In this document: one piece after another, positions 41,471 to 49,883 of the stretch | How positions within the stretch are numbered: the stretch's first letter is position 1 | Layout: every line of letters begins with the position of its first letter | The notes under the pieces: generated by a model | Seen by the model: only the letters and a program-made list of their open reading frames with translations | The model's database searches: none | Told to the model about the DNA's origin: nothing | Translations under genes and position numbers: made by a program | Assembly (NCBI GenBank): GCA_029263315.1 | Contig: JAJCXR010000049.1 | Coordinates: forward strand, 62,001-126,000 | Direction: 5' to 3' | Source of the DNA: Acidobacteriota bacterium | Lineage (GTDB): Bacteria; Acidobacteriota; Thermoanaerobaculia; Multivoradales; J023 | DNA length: 64,000 nt

Positions 41471-42364
41471 TCAATCGCTGAAACGGCGCAGGATGGTGGA
41501 CAGGAGCTGCTCGAAGGTGCCCCGCACCCGCTGGGCCACGTCGGTCACCTCGTCGTGGCACAGGGCTTCGTCCATCGACCCGGCGGCCAGGTTGGTGACA
41601 CAGGAAATGCCCAACACCTTAGCCCCCATGTGGTTGGCGACAATCACCTCCGGCACCGTCGACATGCCCACCAGGTCGGCCCCCAAACGCCGCAACATCT
41701 CGATTTCGGCCGGTGTCTCGTAAGCCGGGCCGAAGAGCCCCGCATAGATGCCGTGTTTGAGGCCGATGTCGCAGGACGCCGCCGCCTCTTCCGCCAGACG
41801 GCGCAGGGCGGCATCGTAGGCATAGGTCATGTCGGGGAAACGGGGCCCCAAGCGATCATCATTGGGGCCGCGCAAAGGGCTGGCCCCGAAGAGATTGAGA
41901 TGATCGCGGATGAGCACCAAATCCCCCACCTCGAGATCCTTGCCCAGACCACCGGCGGCATTGGTCACCACCACCTTGTCGGCCCCCAATAACAGCATCA
42001 CACGCAGCGGCAAAGTGACCTTGGCCAGGTCGTATCCTTCATAGAAATGTACGCGGCCCTGCATGGTGACGCATTGGGTCTCGCCAACTCGACCAAATAC
42101 CAAGCGCCCCACATGCCCTTCGACACTGGACACTGGGAAATGGGGAATGTCTTGATAGTCGATGGCAAAACGATCCTCGAAGGTCTCGGCATAGGGACCA
42201 AGACCGCTGCCCAGGATCAAGGCGGCTTGGGGACGGTCGTCCCGTCCAGCCGCCTGCAAGCTGCCACGGATGGCCGCCACGGCCTCCTGCAAGCGATCAA
42301 ATAGACCGTCGGTTGGACCGTCGCCTGCACCATCGACGGACGACACATGTTGCTCAGCGCTCAT
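41471..42364 (-). CDS. Purine-nucleoside phosphorylase
   Basis: A 297-residue trimeric-type purine nucleoside phosphorylase that splits purine (deoxy)nucleosides with phosphate into base and (deoxy)ribose 1-phosphate. Motifs: LILGSGLGPYAE phosphate loop, VEGHVGRLVFG, GRVHFYEGYD, VVTNAAGGLG, and GPAYETPAEIEMLRRLGADLV with GMSTVPEVIVANH, which form the base site. The ATG overlaps the stop of thymidine phosphorylase. Its sugar-phosphate product is the substrate of the phosphopentomutase three genes upstream in the same operon, and its free base could feed the hydroxylase. Confidence 0.94.
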   Translation of the reverse strand: MSAEQHVSSVDGAGDGPTDGLFDRLQEAVAAIRGSLQAAGRDDRPQAALILGSGLGPYAETFEDRFAIDYQDIPHFPVSSVEGHVGRLVFGRVGETQCVTMQGRVHFYEGYDLAKVTLPLRVMLLLGADKVVVTNAAGGLGKDLEVGDLVLIRDHLNLFGASPLRGPNDDRLGPRFPDMTYAYDAALRRLAEEAAASCDIGLKHGIYAGLFGPAYETPAEIEMLRRLGADLVGMSTVPEVIVANHMGAKVLGISCVTNLAAGSMDEALCHDEVTDVAQRVRGTFEQLLSTILRRFSD

Positions 42365-43704
42365 CGCAATACCTCGAGAATTCGGCTGCCCGGCGGCGCC
42401 GCCCGATCGCCGATGCGGAAGGCACCGAGCAACCGTTGGCGGGCCTCCTCGACACCGCGATCATTGTGAATCAAAAAGGCCAGGGGCTCACCGACGGCCA
42501 CCGTATCGCCCACCCGTACCGCCATCTCAATGCCCACCGCCGGGTCGACTTTATCCTCCTTGCGGCGCCGTCCCGCCCCCAGCACGAGCGCCGCAACGCC
42601 CACGTCCTCGGCCGCGATGGCGGCCACCTTACCGGCTTTGGGGGCCACCACCGGCGTCCGTTGGCGGGCCCGCGGCAAGATGCCCTGGGGATCGTCCACC
42701 ACCCGCGGATCGCCGTCCTGGGCCTCCACCAATCGCCGGAAGAGATCCAGGGCCGAGCCGCCGTCTAGGGACGCCGCTATGCGCTCGGCCCCCTCTGCGC
42801 CGCTGTCGACGACCCCACCGCAGAGCAGCATCTCAGCCCCCAGCCGCACCGTCAGCTCGCGGCTATCGGCCGGTCCTTCGCCCCGCAGCACGGCGATGGA
42901 CTCCGCCACCTCCAGAGCATTGCCGACGCTCGAGCCGATGGGGCTGTCCATGTCGGTGACCACCACCGTCACCGGCTTGCCGGCCGCTGCGCCGATGGTC
43001 TTGATGGCATGGCCCAGCTGCGACGCCTGTTGACGGGTCTTCATGAAGGCGCCATGGCCTACTTTGCAGTCGAGCACCAAAGCGTCGATGCCCTCCGCCA
43101 ACTTCTTCGACATGATCGATGAGGCGATGAGGGGCACCGACTCCACCGTCGCCGTCACATCCCTCAGGGCATAGAGCACCCGGTCCGCCGGGGCGATGCG
43201 CTCCGTCTGGCCGATCAAGCAGAGCCCGAGCTCGGCGACGGTGCGACGGAAACGGTCGACCCCGAGATCGACACGGAAACCGGGGATCGACTCCAGCTTG
43301 TCCAAGGTGCCGCCGCTGTGGCCGAGACCACGGCCGCTGACCATGGGCACGGCGACCCCACACGCGGCGACGGCGGGCGCCAGGGGCAACGAGATCTTGT
43401 CGCCGACGCCGCCGGTGGAATGTTTGTCGACCTTCGGACCGGGGATCTCCGACAGATCGAGCACATCGCCGGAGTGCAACATGGCTTGCGCCCAGGCGGC
43501 TAGCTCGGCATCGTTGAAGCCGCGCAGGAAAATGGCCATCAACATGGCGGCGATCTGGTAGTCCGGGATGCTGCCCTCGGTGACGCCTGCGATGAAGGCT
43601 TCGATTTCGCCCTCGCTCAAAGGTTTGCCGTCCCGCTTCTTGCGAATCACCTCCTGCGGCAGAATCTTGATTGGGGACCGGTCAGCGGTAGAAGCGTGAG
43701 TCAT
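42361..43704 (-). CDS. deoA: Pyrimidine-nucleoside / thymidine phosphorylase
   Basis: A 447-residue enzyme converting thymidine or uridine plus phosphate to base and sugar 1-phosphate. I take ATG 43704, which overlaps the phosphopentomutase stop (ATGA); the longer open frame is a shadow. Motifs: ILPQEVIRKKRDGKPLSEGE, KVDKHSTGGVGDKISLPLAP (phosphate site), PMVSGRGLGHSGGTLDKLES and LVLDCKVGHGAFMKT. Length and layout fit the deoA/pdp family; substrate choice between uridine and thymidine is not clear from sequence. Confidence 0.93.
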   Translation of the reverse strand: MTHASTADRSPIKILPQEVIRKKRDGKPLSEGEIEAFIAGVTEGSIPDYQIAAMLMAIFLRGFNDAELAAWAQAMLHSGDVLDLSEIPGPKVDKHSTGGVGDKISLPLAPAVAACGVAVPMVSGRGLGHSGGTLDKLESIPGFRVDLGVDRFRRTVAELGLCLIGQTERIAPADRVLYALRDVTATVESVPLIASSIMSKKLAEGIDALVLDCKVGHGAFMKTRQQASQLGHAIKTIGAAAGKPVTVVVTDMDSPIGSSVGNALEVAESIAVLRGEGPADSRELTVRLGAEMLLCGGVVDSGAEGAERIAASLDGGSALDLFRRLVEAQDGDPRVVDDPQGILPRARQRTPVVAPKAGKVAAIAAEDVGVAALVLGAGRRRKEDKVDPAVGIEMAVRVGDTVAVGEPLAFLIHNDRGVEEARQRLLGAFRIGDRAAPPGSRILEVLR

Positions 43705-44900
43705 GGACGATGGACTTTCTCGAGAAAGCTCTGCCCGACAGCGGCGGCGGGAAGAGCGAAGATGGAGCGCAGGGTGGCGGCGATGTCGGCGAAGGTCTCG
43801 CCGACGCCGAGATCGACCCCGGCGCGGAGCCGCGGACCCCACACCAGCAAGGGTACCTGCTCCCGGGTGTGATCGCTGCCGGGCATGGTGGGATCGTTGC
43901 CGTGGTCGGCGGTCAAGATCAACATGTCGTCGGCGCGCAGAGCTCGGAGGAGGTCTGGCAGCCGTTGGTCGAAGGCTTCGAGACACCGGGCATACCCCGG
44001 GGCGTCCCGTCGATGGCCATAGAGGGCATCAAAATCCACCAGATTGGTGAAAATCAAGCCCCGCGGCAAGCGTCCCATCACCTCCAAGGTGCGCTCGACC
44101 CCTTCGGCGTTATTGCCGCTGCCGACCTTCTCCGCGACCCCGGCGCCGGCGAAGATGTCGTAAATCTTGCCCACCCCCACCACCGGCACGCCCGCCTCCC
44201 CCAGGGCGTCGAGCACCGTTGGCCCCGGCGGTCGGCGGGAGTAATCGCGACGCCCTGCGGTACGACAAAAGCTGCCGGGCTCACCGATAAAAGGTCGAGC
44301 GATGACCCGTGCGACCCCCAAGGGATCGACCAATCGCCGGGCGACGGCACAACAACGGTAGAGCTCGTCGAGGCCAAAAGTCTCTTCGTGGGCGGCGATC
44401 TGCAACACCGAGTCACCCGAGGTGTAGACGATGGGCCGACCGGTGCGCAGATGCTCTTCGCCCAATCGATCGATGATCTCGGTCCCCGAGGCTGGGACGT
44501 TCCCCAGCACCCGATGCCCCGTGGCGTCGGTGAAGCGCTTTAGGAGCTCCTGCGGAAAACCCTCGGGAAACACTGGAAACGGGATCGCCGTGGGCAGGCC
44601 GGCAATCTCCCAATGGCCGGTGGTGGTGTCCTTGCCGGCCGACAGCTCAGTCAACCGCCCGAAGGCCGCCTGGGGAGCGGCTCTAGGGGCCACCCCTTCG
44701 ATCGATGCCAGATGACCGAGGCCCAGGGCGGCCAAGTTTGGCAAGTGCAATCCACCGACTGCCCGCGCCGTATGGACCAGGGTGTTGGCCCCTTGGTCTC
44801 CAAAGGCCGCCGCATCGGGCGCCCCGCCAACGCCCACCGAATCGAGGACGATGAGGATGACCCGGCTCAAGGGAGCCGGTGCCTGGGACTGGGAGGTCAT
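43701..44900 (-). CDS. deoB: Phosphopentomutase
   Basis: A 399-residue alkaline-phosphatase-superfamily mutase that interconverts (deoxy)ribose 1- and 5-phosphate. Motifs: VILIVLDSVGVGGAPDA with a metal Asp, SAGKDTTTGHWEIAG with the nucleophilic Thr, VYTSGDSVLQIAAHEE, FTNLVDFDALYGHRRD and LTADHGNDPTMPGSDHTREQVP. ATG 44900 has GGTGA upstream; a GTG two codons earlier is possible. It leads the nucleoside-salvage operon, joining nucleoside sugar to the pentose phosphate pool. Confidence 0.94.
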   Translation of the reverse strand: MTSQSQAPAPLSRVILIVLDSVGVGGAPDAAAFGDQGANTLVHTARAVGGLHLPNLAALGLGHLASIEGVAPRAAPQAAFGRLTELSAGKDTTTGHWEIAGLPTAIPFPVFPEGFPQELLKRFTDATGHRVLGNVPASGTEIIDRLGEEHLRTGRPIVYTSGDSVLQIAAHEETFGLDELYRCCAVARRLVDPLGVARVIARPFIGEPGSFCRTAGRRDYSRRPPGPTVLDALGEAGVPVVGVGKIYDIFAGAGVAEKVGSGNNAEGVERTLEVMGRLPRGLIFTNLVDFDALYGHRRDAPGYARCLEAFDQRLPDLLRALRADDMLILTADHGNDPTMPGSDHTREQVPLLVWGPRLRAGVDLGVGETFADIAATLRSIFALPAAAVGQSFLEKVHRP

Positions 44901-45124
44901 ATTCACCGACGAACTATATCGCGACCCTCGTCTCGGCAGATATGTCTCGCAGTATCGTCCCCACCCACCAATCAGCTCGTTGCCCTACGGTCTTCGCCAC
45001 CCCGTCCCAGATGAGACGCCCGGCCAGCAGCAGCTTGGCCCGCCCACGACCTCGTGACCTTGCGGAGTCTGATAGCATTCCCGCTCTTGTCGCCACCCGA
45101 CGACGTCCTTGCAAAATGAGACCC

Positions 45125-45175
45125 GACCGCCGACGCGGTCTGCAACACCCGACCGCCCGTGCGCGGTCTGCAACA
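45125..45175 (+). repeat. Tandem hairpin repeat in the leader of the acyl-CoA dehydrogenase gene
   Basis: Two copies of a unit GACCGC-N4/6-GCGGTC-TGCAACA stand in tandem (45125-45147 and 45151-45175). Each forms a six-pair perfect hairpin. They end 16 bases before the TTG start, in the 291-base divergent region between deoB and the dehydrogenase. A TGATAGCAT extended -10 candidate (45070-45078) lies upstream. They could be repressor sites or RNA structures. Confidence 0.6.
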
Positions 45176-45191
45176 TAGCCAGGAGAGCACC

Positions 45192-46340
45192 TTGGATTTC
45201 TCACTGACCCCTGAGCAACTCGCCATCCAGGAAGCTGCCCGCGACTTCGCCCTCGGCGAGGTCGATCCCATCGTCGACGAGTACGACGAAGCCCAGAAAT
45301 TTCCCATGGATGTGATGATGAAAGCCGGTGAGCTCGGCTTTCTCGGCATCCTCTTCCCCGAGGAATACGGTGGAGCCGGGCTCGGCTACATCGAGTACGC
45401 CCTGATCATCACCGAGCTATCGAAGATCGATCCCTCGGTCGGCATCAGCGTCGCCGCCCACAACTCCCTCGGTACCAACCACATCTACAAATTCGGCAAC
45501 GAAGAGCAGCGACAACGCTGGGTTGTGCCCTTGGCCGAAGGTAAGAAGATCGCCGCTTGGGGGCTGACGGAGCCCGACGCCGGTTCCGACGCCGCCGCCA
45601 CCAAGTCGCGGGCCGAGAAAGTCGAAGGCGGCTGGATTCTCAACGGCACAAAACAATTCACCACCCACGGCACGGTGGGGGATGTGTGCGTCATCATGGC
45701 GGTGACCGACCCCAGTGCACCCCGCCACCACAACATCTCCGCCTTTGTGCTCGAAAAGGGCATGGACGGTTTTCGTCCCGGCAAGAAGGAAAACAAGTTG
45801 GGAATCCGCGCCTCGGATACCGCCGAGGTGGTGATGGAGAACTGCTTTGTCCCCGACGAGAACCTGCTCGGGGAGCCCGGCGAAGGCTTCATACAAGCCT
45901 TGCAAATCCTCGACGGTGGACGCATCTCCATCTCGGCCCTCGGCCTCGGCACCGCCATCGGCGCCTTTGAGACCGCCCTGGCCTATTCCAAGGAACGCCA
46001 CCAGTTCGGCAAGCCCATCTGTCAATTCCAGGCCATCCAGTTCCACCTGGCGGAAATGGCCACCCGCATCGCCGCCGCCGAGATCCTCACCCTCAGCGCC
46101 GCCGCCGAGATGGACCGCAGCGGCAAGGTGTCGCAGCTGGCTTCCAAGGCCAAGCTCTACAGCGGCGAGACGGCGGTGTTCTGTGCCGAGCGCGGCGTCC
46201 AGATCCTCGGAGGTTATGGCTTTATCAAGGACTACCGGGCCGAGAAGTATTTCCGCGACGCCAAGATCTGCACCATCGGTGAGGGTACCAGCGAGGTGCA
46301 ACGCATGGTCATCGCCCGCAACCTGCTGCGCGGCCACTGA
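45192..46340 (+). CDS. Acyl-CoA dehydrogenase
   Basis: A 382-residue FAD flavoenzyme of fatty-acid or branched-chain acyl-CoA oxidation. It starts at TTG 45192, five bases after AGGAGA, giving the usual family length; the longer frame is unsupported. Motifs: GFLGILFPEEYGGAGLGYIE, AAWGLTEPDAGSDAAATKSRA (FAD site), KLGIRASDTAEVVMENCFVP, ERHQFGKPICQFQAIQFHLA and QILGGYGFIKDYRAEKYFRD. The position of the catalytic Glu near the last motif suggests a short/branched-chain type enzyme. Methylmalonyl-CoA epimerase follows 16 bases later, so the pair may handle propionyl-CoA-yielding substrates. Confidence 0.92.
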   Translation: MDFSLTPEQLAIQEAARDFALGEVDPIVDEYDEAQKFPMDVMMKAGELGFLGILFPEEYGGAGLGYIEYALIITELSKIDPSVGISVAAHNSLGTNHIYKFGNEEQRQRWVVPLAEGKKIAAWGLTEPDAGSDAAATKSRAEKVEGGWILNGTKQFTTHGTVGDVCVIMAVTDPSAPRHHNISAFVLEKGMDGFRPGKKENKLGIRASDTAEVVMENCFVPDENLLGEPGEGFIQALQILDGGRISISALGLGTAIGAFETALAYSKERHQFGKPICQFQAIQFHLAEMATRIAAAEILTLSAAAEMDRSGKVSQLASKAKLYSGETAVFCAERGVQILGGYGFIKDYRAEKYFRDAKICTIGEGTSEVQRMVIARNLLRGH

Positions 46341-46356
46341 GCGGCGGGCGGGCATC

Positions 46357-46779
46357 ATGATTCGAGGTGTCGACCACATCGGAATCGCCGTCCGCTCGAT
46401 CGACGAAGCGCGCCCCCTCTACGAAGCCCTCGGGCTGGAAATCGAGCGCATCGAAGAGGTACCGCAGGAGGGGGTGAGGGTGGCGTTCATCCGCTGCGGC
46501 GGCACTCATCTCGAGCTGCTCGAAGCCATGGGGCCCGATTCCCCCATCGCCAAGCACATCGACAAACGGGGGCCGGGCATTCACCACCTGTGCCTCGGTA
46601 GCGACGATGTACGCAGCGATGATCAGCGTCTGCGCGACGCCGGTCTACAGGTGTTGCGTCCGGAGCCCACCCTCGGTGCCGGAGGCGCCGAGGTACAATT
46701 TGTCCATCCCAAGAGCACCGGCGGTATTCTCCTGGAGCTGTCGCAGCCCGCCGCCGAAAGCGACCCCCACGGTAGCTGA
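46357..46779 (+). CDS. mce: Methylmalonyl-CoA epimerase
   Basis: A 140-residue vicinal-oxygen-chelate enzyme interconverting (R)- and (S)-methylmalonyl-CoA. It opens VDHIGIAVRSIDEARPLYEA with metal His, followed by VRVAFIRCGGTHLELLEA with Glu, GPGIHHLCLG with metal His and the C-terminal GGILLELSQ. These are the metal ligands and catalytic residues of the family. It lies between acyl-CoA dehydrogenase and a small unknown gene in one plus-strand set, placing it in propionate metabolism. Confidence 0.9.
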   Translation: MIRGVDHIGIAVRSIDEARPLYEALGLEIERIEEVPQEGVRVAFIRCGGTHLELLEAMGPDSPIAKHIDKRGPGIHHLCLGSDDVRSDDQRLRDAGLQVLRPEPTLGAGGAEVQFVHPKSTGGILLELSQPAAESDPHGS

Positions 46780-46781
46780 CC

Positions 46782-47105
46782 ATGGAAGTCGGACAGTTCG
46801 TCGTCCTTTCTCTGGCCAACCCAAATGAGAAGTACTGGGGGCTCTTGCTGACCCTCGACGGCCCAGGCATCACTTTGCGGGGCGTCAATCTGTCGAGCTT
46901 CGAAGATTGGGTGCAGGAGGTCGCTCAGCAGCAAACGCCCACCCTGGGTGCGTCGACGATCTTCTTCCCCCTGCACCGGGTGGAGCGTCTTTCCCTCGAC
47001 GAGCCGATGGGCGAATTGGAGAGCCTGCACCAAAGCTTCGAGCGCCGGACGGGCCAGTCACCGGAAAACCACTTGCTTACGGCAGCCCAGGGCGTCGTTC
47101 ACTGA
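46782..47105 (+). CDS. Small protein of unknown function in the acyl-CoA operon
   Basis: A 107-residue cytoplasmic protein that begins two bases after the epimerase stop, so it is probably translated from the same mRNA. It opens VGQFVVLSLANPNEKYWGLL and continues GPGITLRGVNLSSFEDWVQE and TIFFPLHRVERLSLDEPMGE. The strand-rich first half resembles a small Hfq/SH3-like barrel, but that is only impression. No cysteines, membrane segments or known motifs. It may be a regulator of the preceding enzymes. Confidence 0.65.
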   Translation: MEVGQFVVLSLANPNEKYWGLLLTLDGPGITLRGVNLSSFEDWVQEVAQQQTPTLGASTIFFPLHRVERLSLDEPMGELESLHQSFERRTGQSPENHLLTAAQGVVH

Positions 47106-47122
47106 GCGCCATTGGCTGTCCC

Positions 47123-48298
47123 CTAGTGGGCTCGCAAGTATTGGCGCACCATCAGCGCGACCGTGGCTCCTTCACCGGCGGCGCTGGCCGCCTGATGGGT
47201 GCTGCCAGCCCGCACATCGCCGGCCGCGAAGACACCTTTTAGGCTCGATTCCAGGGCTCGGTCAGTGGTGATGAAGCCGTCGACATCGCGGGCTATCTTC
47301 GACGGTAGGCCTTCGCTGTTGGGACTCAATCCGATGAACACAAAGACCGCCGCCGGCTCCAGGGTTTCCGTCTCACCTTGGCTCTCGATCACCACGCCGG
47401 TGAGCTGCGAATCCCCCTCAAAGGCGGTCACCTCGGTGTTGTAGCGCAGCGTGATCTTTTTATGCTGCTCGATCTTGTCGACCACCAGGGGCGCGGCGCT
47501 GAAGGCCTCACCTCGCACCAGAAAAGTGACGTGATCGGCAAAGCGGGTGAGAAAGAGCCCCTCTTCCGCTGCGCTATTGCCCCCACCCACCACCACCAGA
47601 TGCTTGTCGCGATAGAAGGGCCCGTCGCAAGTGGCACAGAAATGGATACCGGCGCCGATCAGCCGGTCTTCGCCCGCCACCTCGAGACGGCGGTAGGTGG
47701 CGCCGGTTGCCAAGACCACGGCCCGGCCGCCGTACTCCGCTCCATCCGCCGTCTCGACATAGTGCACCTCGCCCTCGGGGCGCACATTGACCACCTCCTT
47801 GGCCTGCAGGACTTCGACACCGAAGCGTCGCGCCTGGCGCACCAGACGCTCGGCAAAATCCTCACCGCTGATACCGTCGGGAAAGCCGGGAAAGTTGTCG
47901 AGACGATCGGTGATCCCGGCTTGGCCGCCGAGACCACCCTTCTCGATCACCAAGACCTCCATACCCTCGCGGGCCAGGTAGAGGGCAGCGGTCAGACCGG
48001 CGGGCCCACTGCCGACGATGACGACATCGTAGAAGCTCAGGCGAGCTTTGGTCTCGAGACCGAGGGCGTCGGCCAGCTCAGCGTTGCTGGGATTGGTCAG
48101 GATGCGGTCGTCCTCGAAGACCAAGGTCGGGATGCGTCGTTTGCCGTCGTTCGCCTTCTCGACCAAGGCGATGGCGTTCTCGTTGTCGGTGATGTCGACC
48201 CAGGCATAGGGAATGCGGTGCTCGCCAAGGAATTTCTTGGCTCGACGACAATCACCACACCAATTCGCACCGTAAACGGTCAAAGCAGTTTTCGACAT
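47123..48298 (-). CDS. Glutaredoxin-like domain fused to thioredoxin reductase
   Basis: A 391-residue redox fusion. Residues 1-80 are a glutaredoxin fold with NWCGDCRRAKKFL (Cys14, Cys17) and RIPTLVFEDD carrying the cis-Pro. From residue 90 a full thioredoxin reductase follows: VVIVGSGPAGLTAALYLARE (FAD), the active-site pair in FCATCDGPFY, VVVGGGNSAAEEGLFL (NADPH) and GVFAAGDVRAGSTHQAASAAGEG. The fused domain could receive electrons directly. GGAGGAG stands before ATG 48298. The reductase part is some 310 residues, the usual size. Convergent with the small unknown gene. Confidence 0.88.
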   Translation of the reverse strand: MSKTALTVYGANWCGDCRRAKKFLGEHRIPYAWVDITDNENAIALVEKANDGKRRIPTLVFEDDRILTNPSNAELADALGLETKARLSFYDVVIVGSGPAGLTAALYLAREGMEVLVIEKGGLGGQAGITDRLDNFPGFPDGISGEDFAERLVRQARRFGVEVLQAKEVVNVRPEGEVHYVETADGAEYGGRAVVLATGATYRRLEVAGEDRLIGAGIHFCATCDGPFYRDKHLVVVGGGNSAAEEGLFLTRFADHVTFLVRGEAFSAAPLVVDKIEQHKKITLRYNTEVTAFEGDSQLTGVVIESQGETETLEPAAVFVFIGLSPNSEGLPSKIARDVDGFITTDRALESSLKGVFAAGDVRAGSTHQAASAAGEGATVALMVRQYLRAH

Positions 48299-48387
48299 CA
48301 CATCTCCTCCACGACGCCCGCAGCGCCGGATTGATTCAGGTAGGCCAACTAGGATGCCGTCGGCCGTCGATGGTTACGCCGGGAGGC

Positions 48388-49767
48388 TCAACACTCGATG
48401 ACGTTGATGGCCAAACCGCCGCGGGAGGTTTCCTTGTATTTGCGCTTCATGTCCTCCCCCGTCTGACGCATGGTCTTGATCACCTTGTCGAGGGAGACGT
48501 GATGTTTGCCGTCGCCGCGCAGGGAGAGGCGAGCCGCCTGGATGGCCTTGACCGCCCCCATGGCGTTGCGCTCGATGCACGGGATCTGCACCAAGCCACC
48601 CACCGGATCGCAGGTCAAACCCAGGTTGTGCTCCATGCCGATCTCCGCCGCATTTTCCACTTGCTCCGGCGTGCCGCCGGTCACCGCCGCCAGGGCCCCG
48701 GCGGCCATCGAGCAGGCCACCCCGACCTCCCCTTGGCAGCCGACCTCGGCCCCGGAGATCGACGCATTCTTTTTGAACAGCTTGGCGATGGCACCGGCGG
48801 TGAGCAAGAAGGTGACAATGCCATCGTCATCGGCGTTCGACACAAAGCGGCGGTAGTACTCCAAGACAGCTGGGATGATGCCCGCCGCGCCGTTGGTCGG
48901 GGCCGTCACCACCCGGCCGCCGGCGGCGTTCTCTTCGTTGACGGCGATGGCGAAACAGCTCACCCAATCGATGATCGACAGGGGATCCCGCATCGACAGC
49001 TCCGGTCGGGAGCGCAACCCTTCGTACATCACCGAGGCACGGCGTTGTACTTTGAGGAAGCCGGGTAGCTGCCCCTGATTGTGGCAGCCGTTCTCGACAC
49101 ATTGCCGCATGGCGGCGGCGATCTCCAGGAGACCTCGTCGGATCTCGTCGGTGCTTCGCCACATCTCCTCGTTGCGCATCATCACTTGCCAGATGGCGAG
49201 ATTCTCGGCGCTGCAGATGTCCAGCAGCTCTTGGCCGGTATTGAACTCCAGCGGCAGGACGGTGGTGTCTTCCACCACCTTGTCCTCGGAGGCCACATCG
49301 ACATTGACCACAAACCCACCGCCCACCGAGTAGTACTCACGCTTGGCCATCGGCTCACCGTCGGCCCCATAGGCGGTGAAACGCATGCCGTTGGGGTGGT
49401 AAGGCAAGGACTCTCGACGCTTGAAAAGAAGATCCTTGTCGACATGGAAGTCGATCCCATGGCGGCCAAAGAGGCGAATGCGCCGGCCCGCCTCGACGGC
49501 TTCGACGCGCCCGGAGACGGAGCTCGGGTCCACCGTCTCCGGCTCGTCCCCCTCGAGGCCGATGATCACCGCCCGGTCAGTGCCGTGCCCCTTGCCGGTC
49601 AAGGCGAGGGAGCCGAAGAGCTCCACCCGGATGCGATGTACCGCCTCCAATTGCTGGCTGTGCTCGAGACGCTCGAGGAAACGTCGTGCCGCCCGCATCG
49701 GGCCGACGGTGTGGGAGCTCGACGGCCCGATGCCCACCGTGAACAACTCAAAAACGCTAATCGCCAT
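48388..49767 (-). CDS. sdaA: L-serine ammonia-lyase (iron-sulfur type)
   Basis: A 459-residue single-chain L-serine dehydratase making pyruvate and ammonia. The N-terminal SVFELFTVGIGPSSSHTVGPM is the family signature. The 4Fe-4S ligands are the Cys in AEVGCQGEVGVACSMAAGA and both in CDPVGGLVQIPCIERN. The sequence contains both the beta and alpha domains in one chain, as in Gram-negative SdaA. GGAGG precedes the ATG. Its neighbours, the thioredoxin reductase fusion and a TPR protein, show no direct link. Confidence 0.95.
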   Translation of the reverse strand: MAISVFELFTVGIGPSSSHTVGPMRAARRFLERLEHSQQLEAVHRIRVELFGSLALTGKGHGTDRAVIIGLEGDEPETVDPSSVSGRVEAVEAGRRIRLFGRHGIDFHVDKDLLFKRRESLPYHPNGMRFTAYGADGEPMAKREYYSVGGGFVVNVDVASEDKVVEDTTVLPLEFNTGQELLDICSAENLAIWQVMMRNEEMWRSTDEIRRGLLEIAAAMRQCVENGCHNQGQLPGFLKVQRRASVMYEGLRSRPELSMRDPLSIIDWVSCFAIAVNEENAAGGRVVTAPTNGAAGIIPAVLEYYRRFVSNADDDGIVTFLLTAGAIAKLFKKNASISGAEVGCQGEVGVACSMAAGALAAVTGGTPEQVENAAEIGMEHNLGLTCDPVGGLVQIPCIERNAMGAVKAIQAARLSLRGDGKHHVSLDKVIKTMRQTGEDMKRKYKETSRGGLAINVIEC

Positions 49768-49883
49768 CTATCGGTCCTCCAGTCGAGCCTATCTCTGTGG
49801 CGCAACCCTGTGCGCCGTGGCGCGGAGTGTGGAGGAGGCCCCTGAGGAAGTCAAGACGGTCGAGAGGAACCTCTCATTCAACC

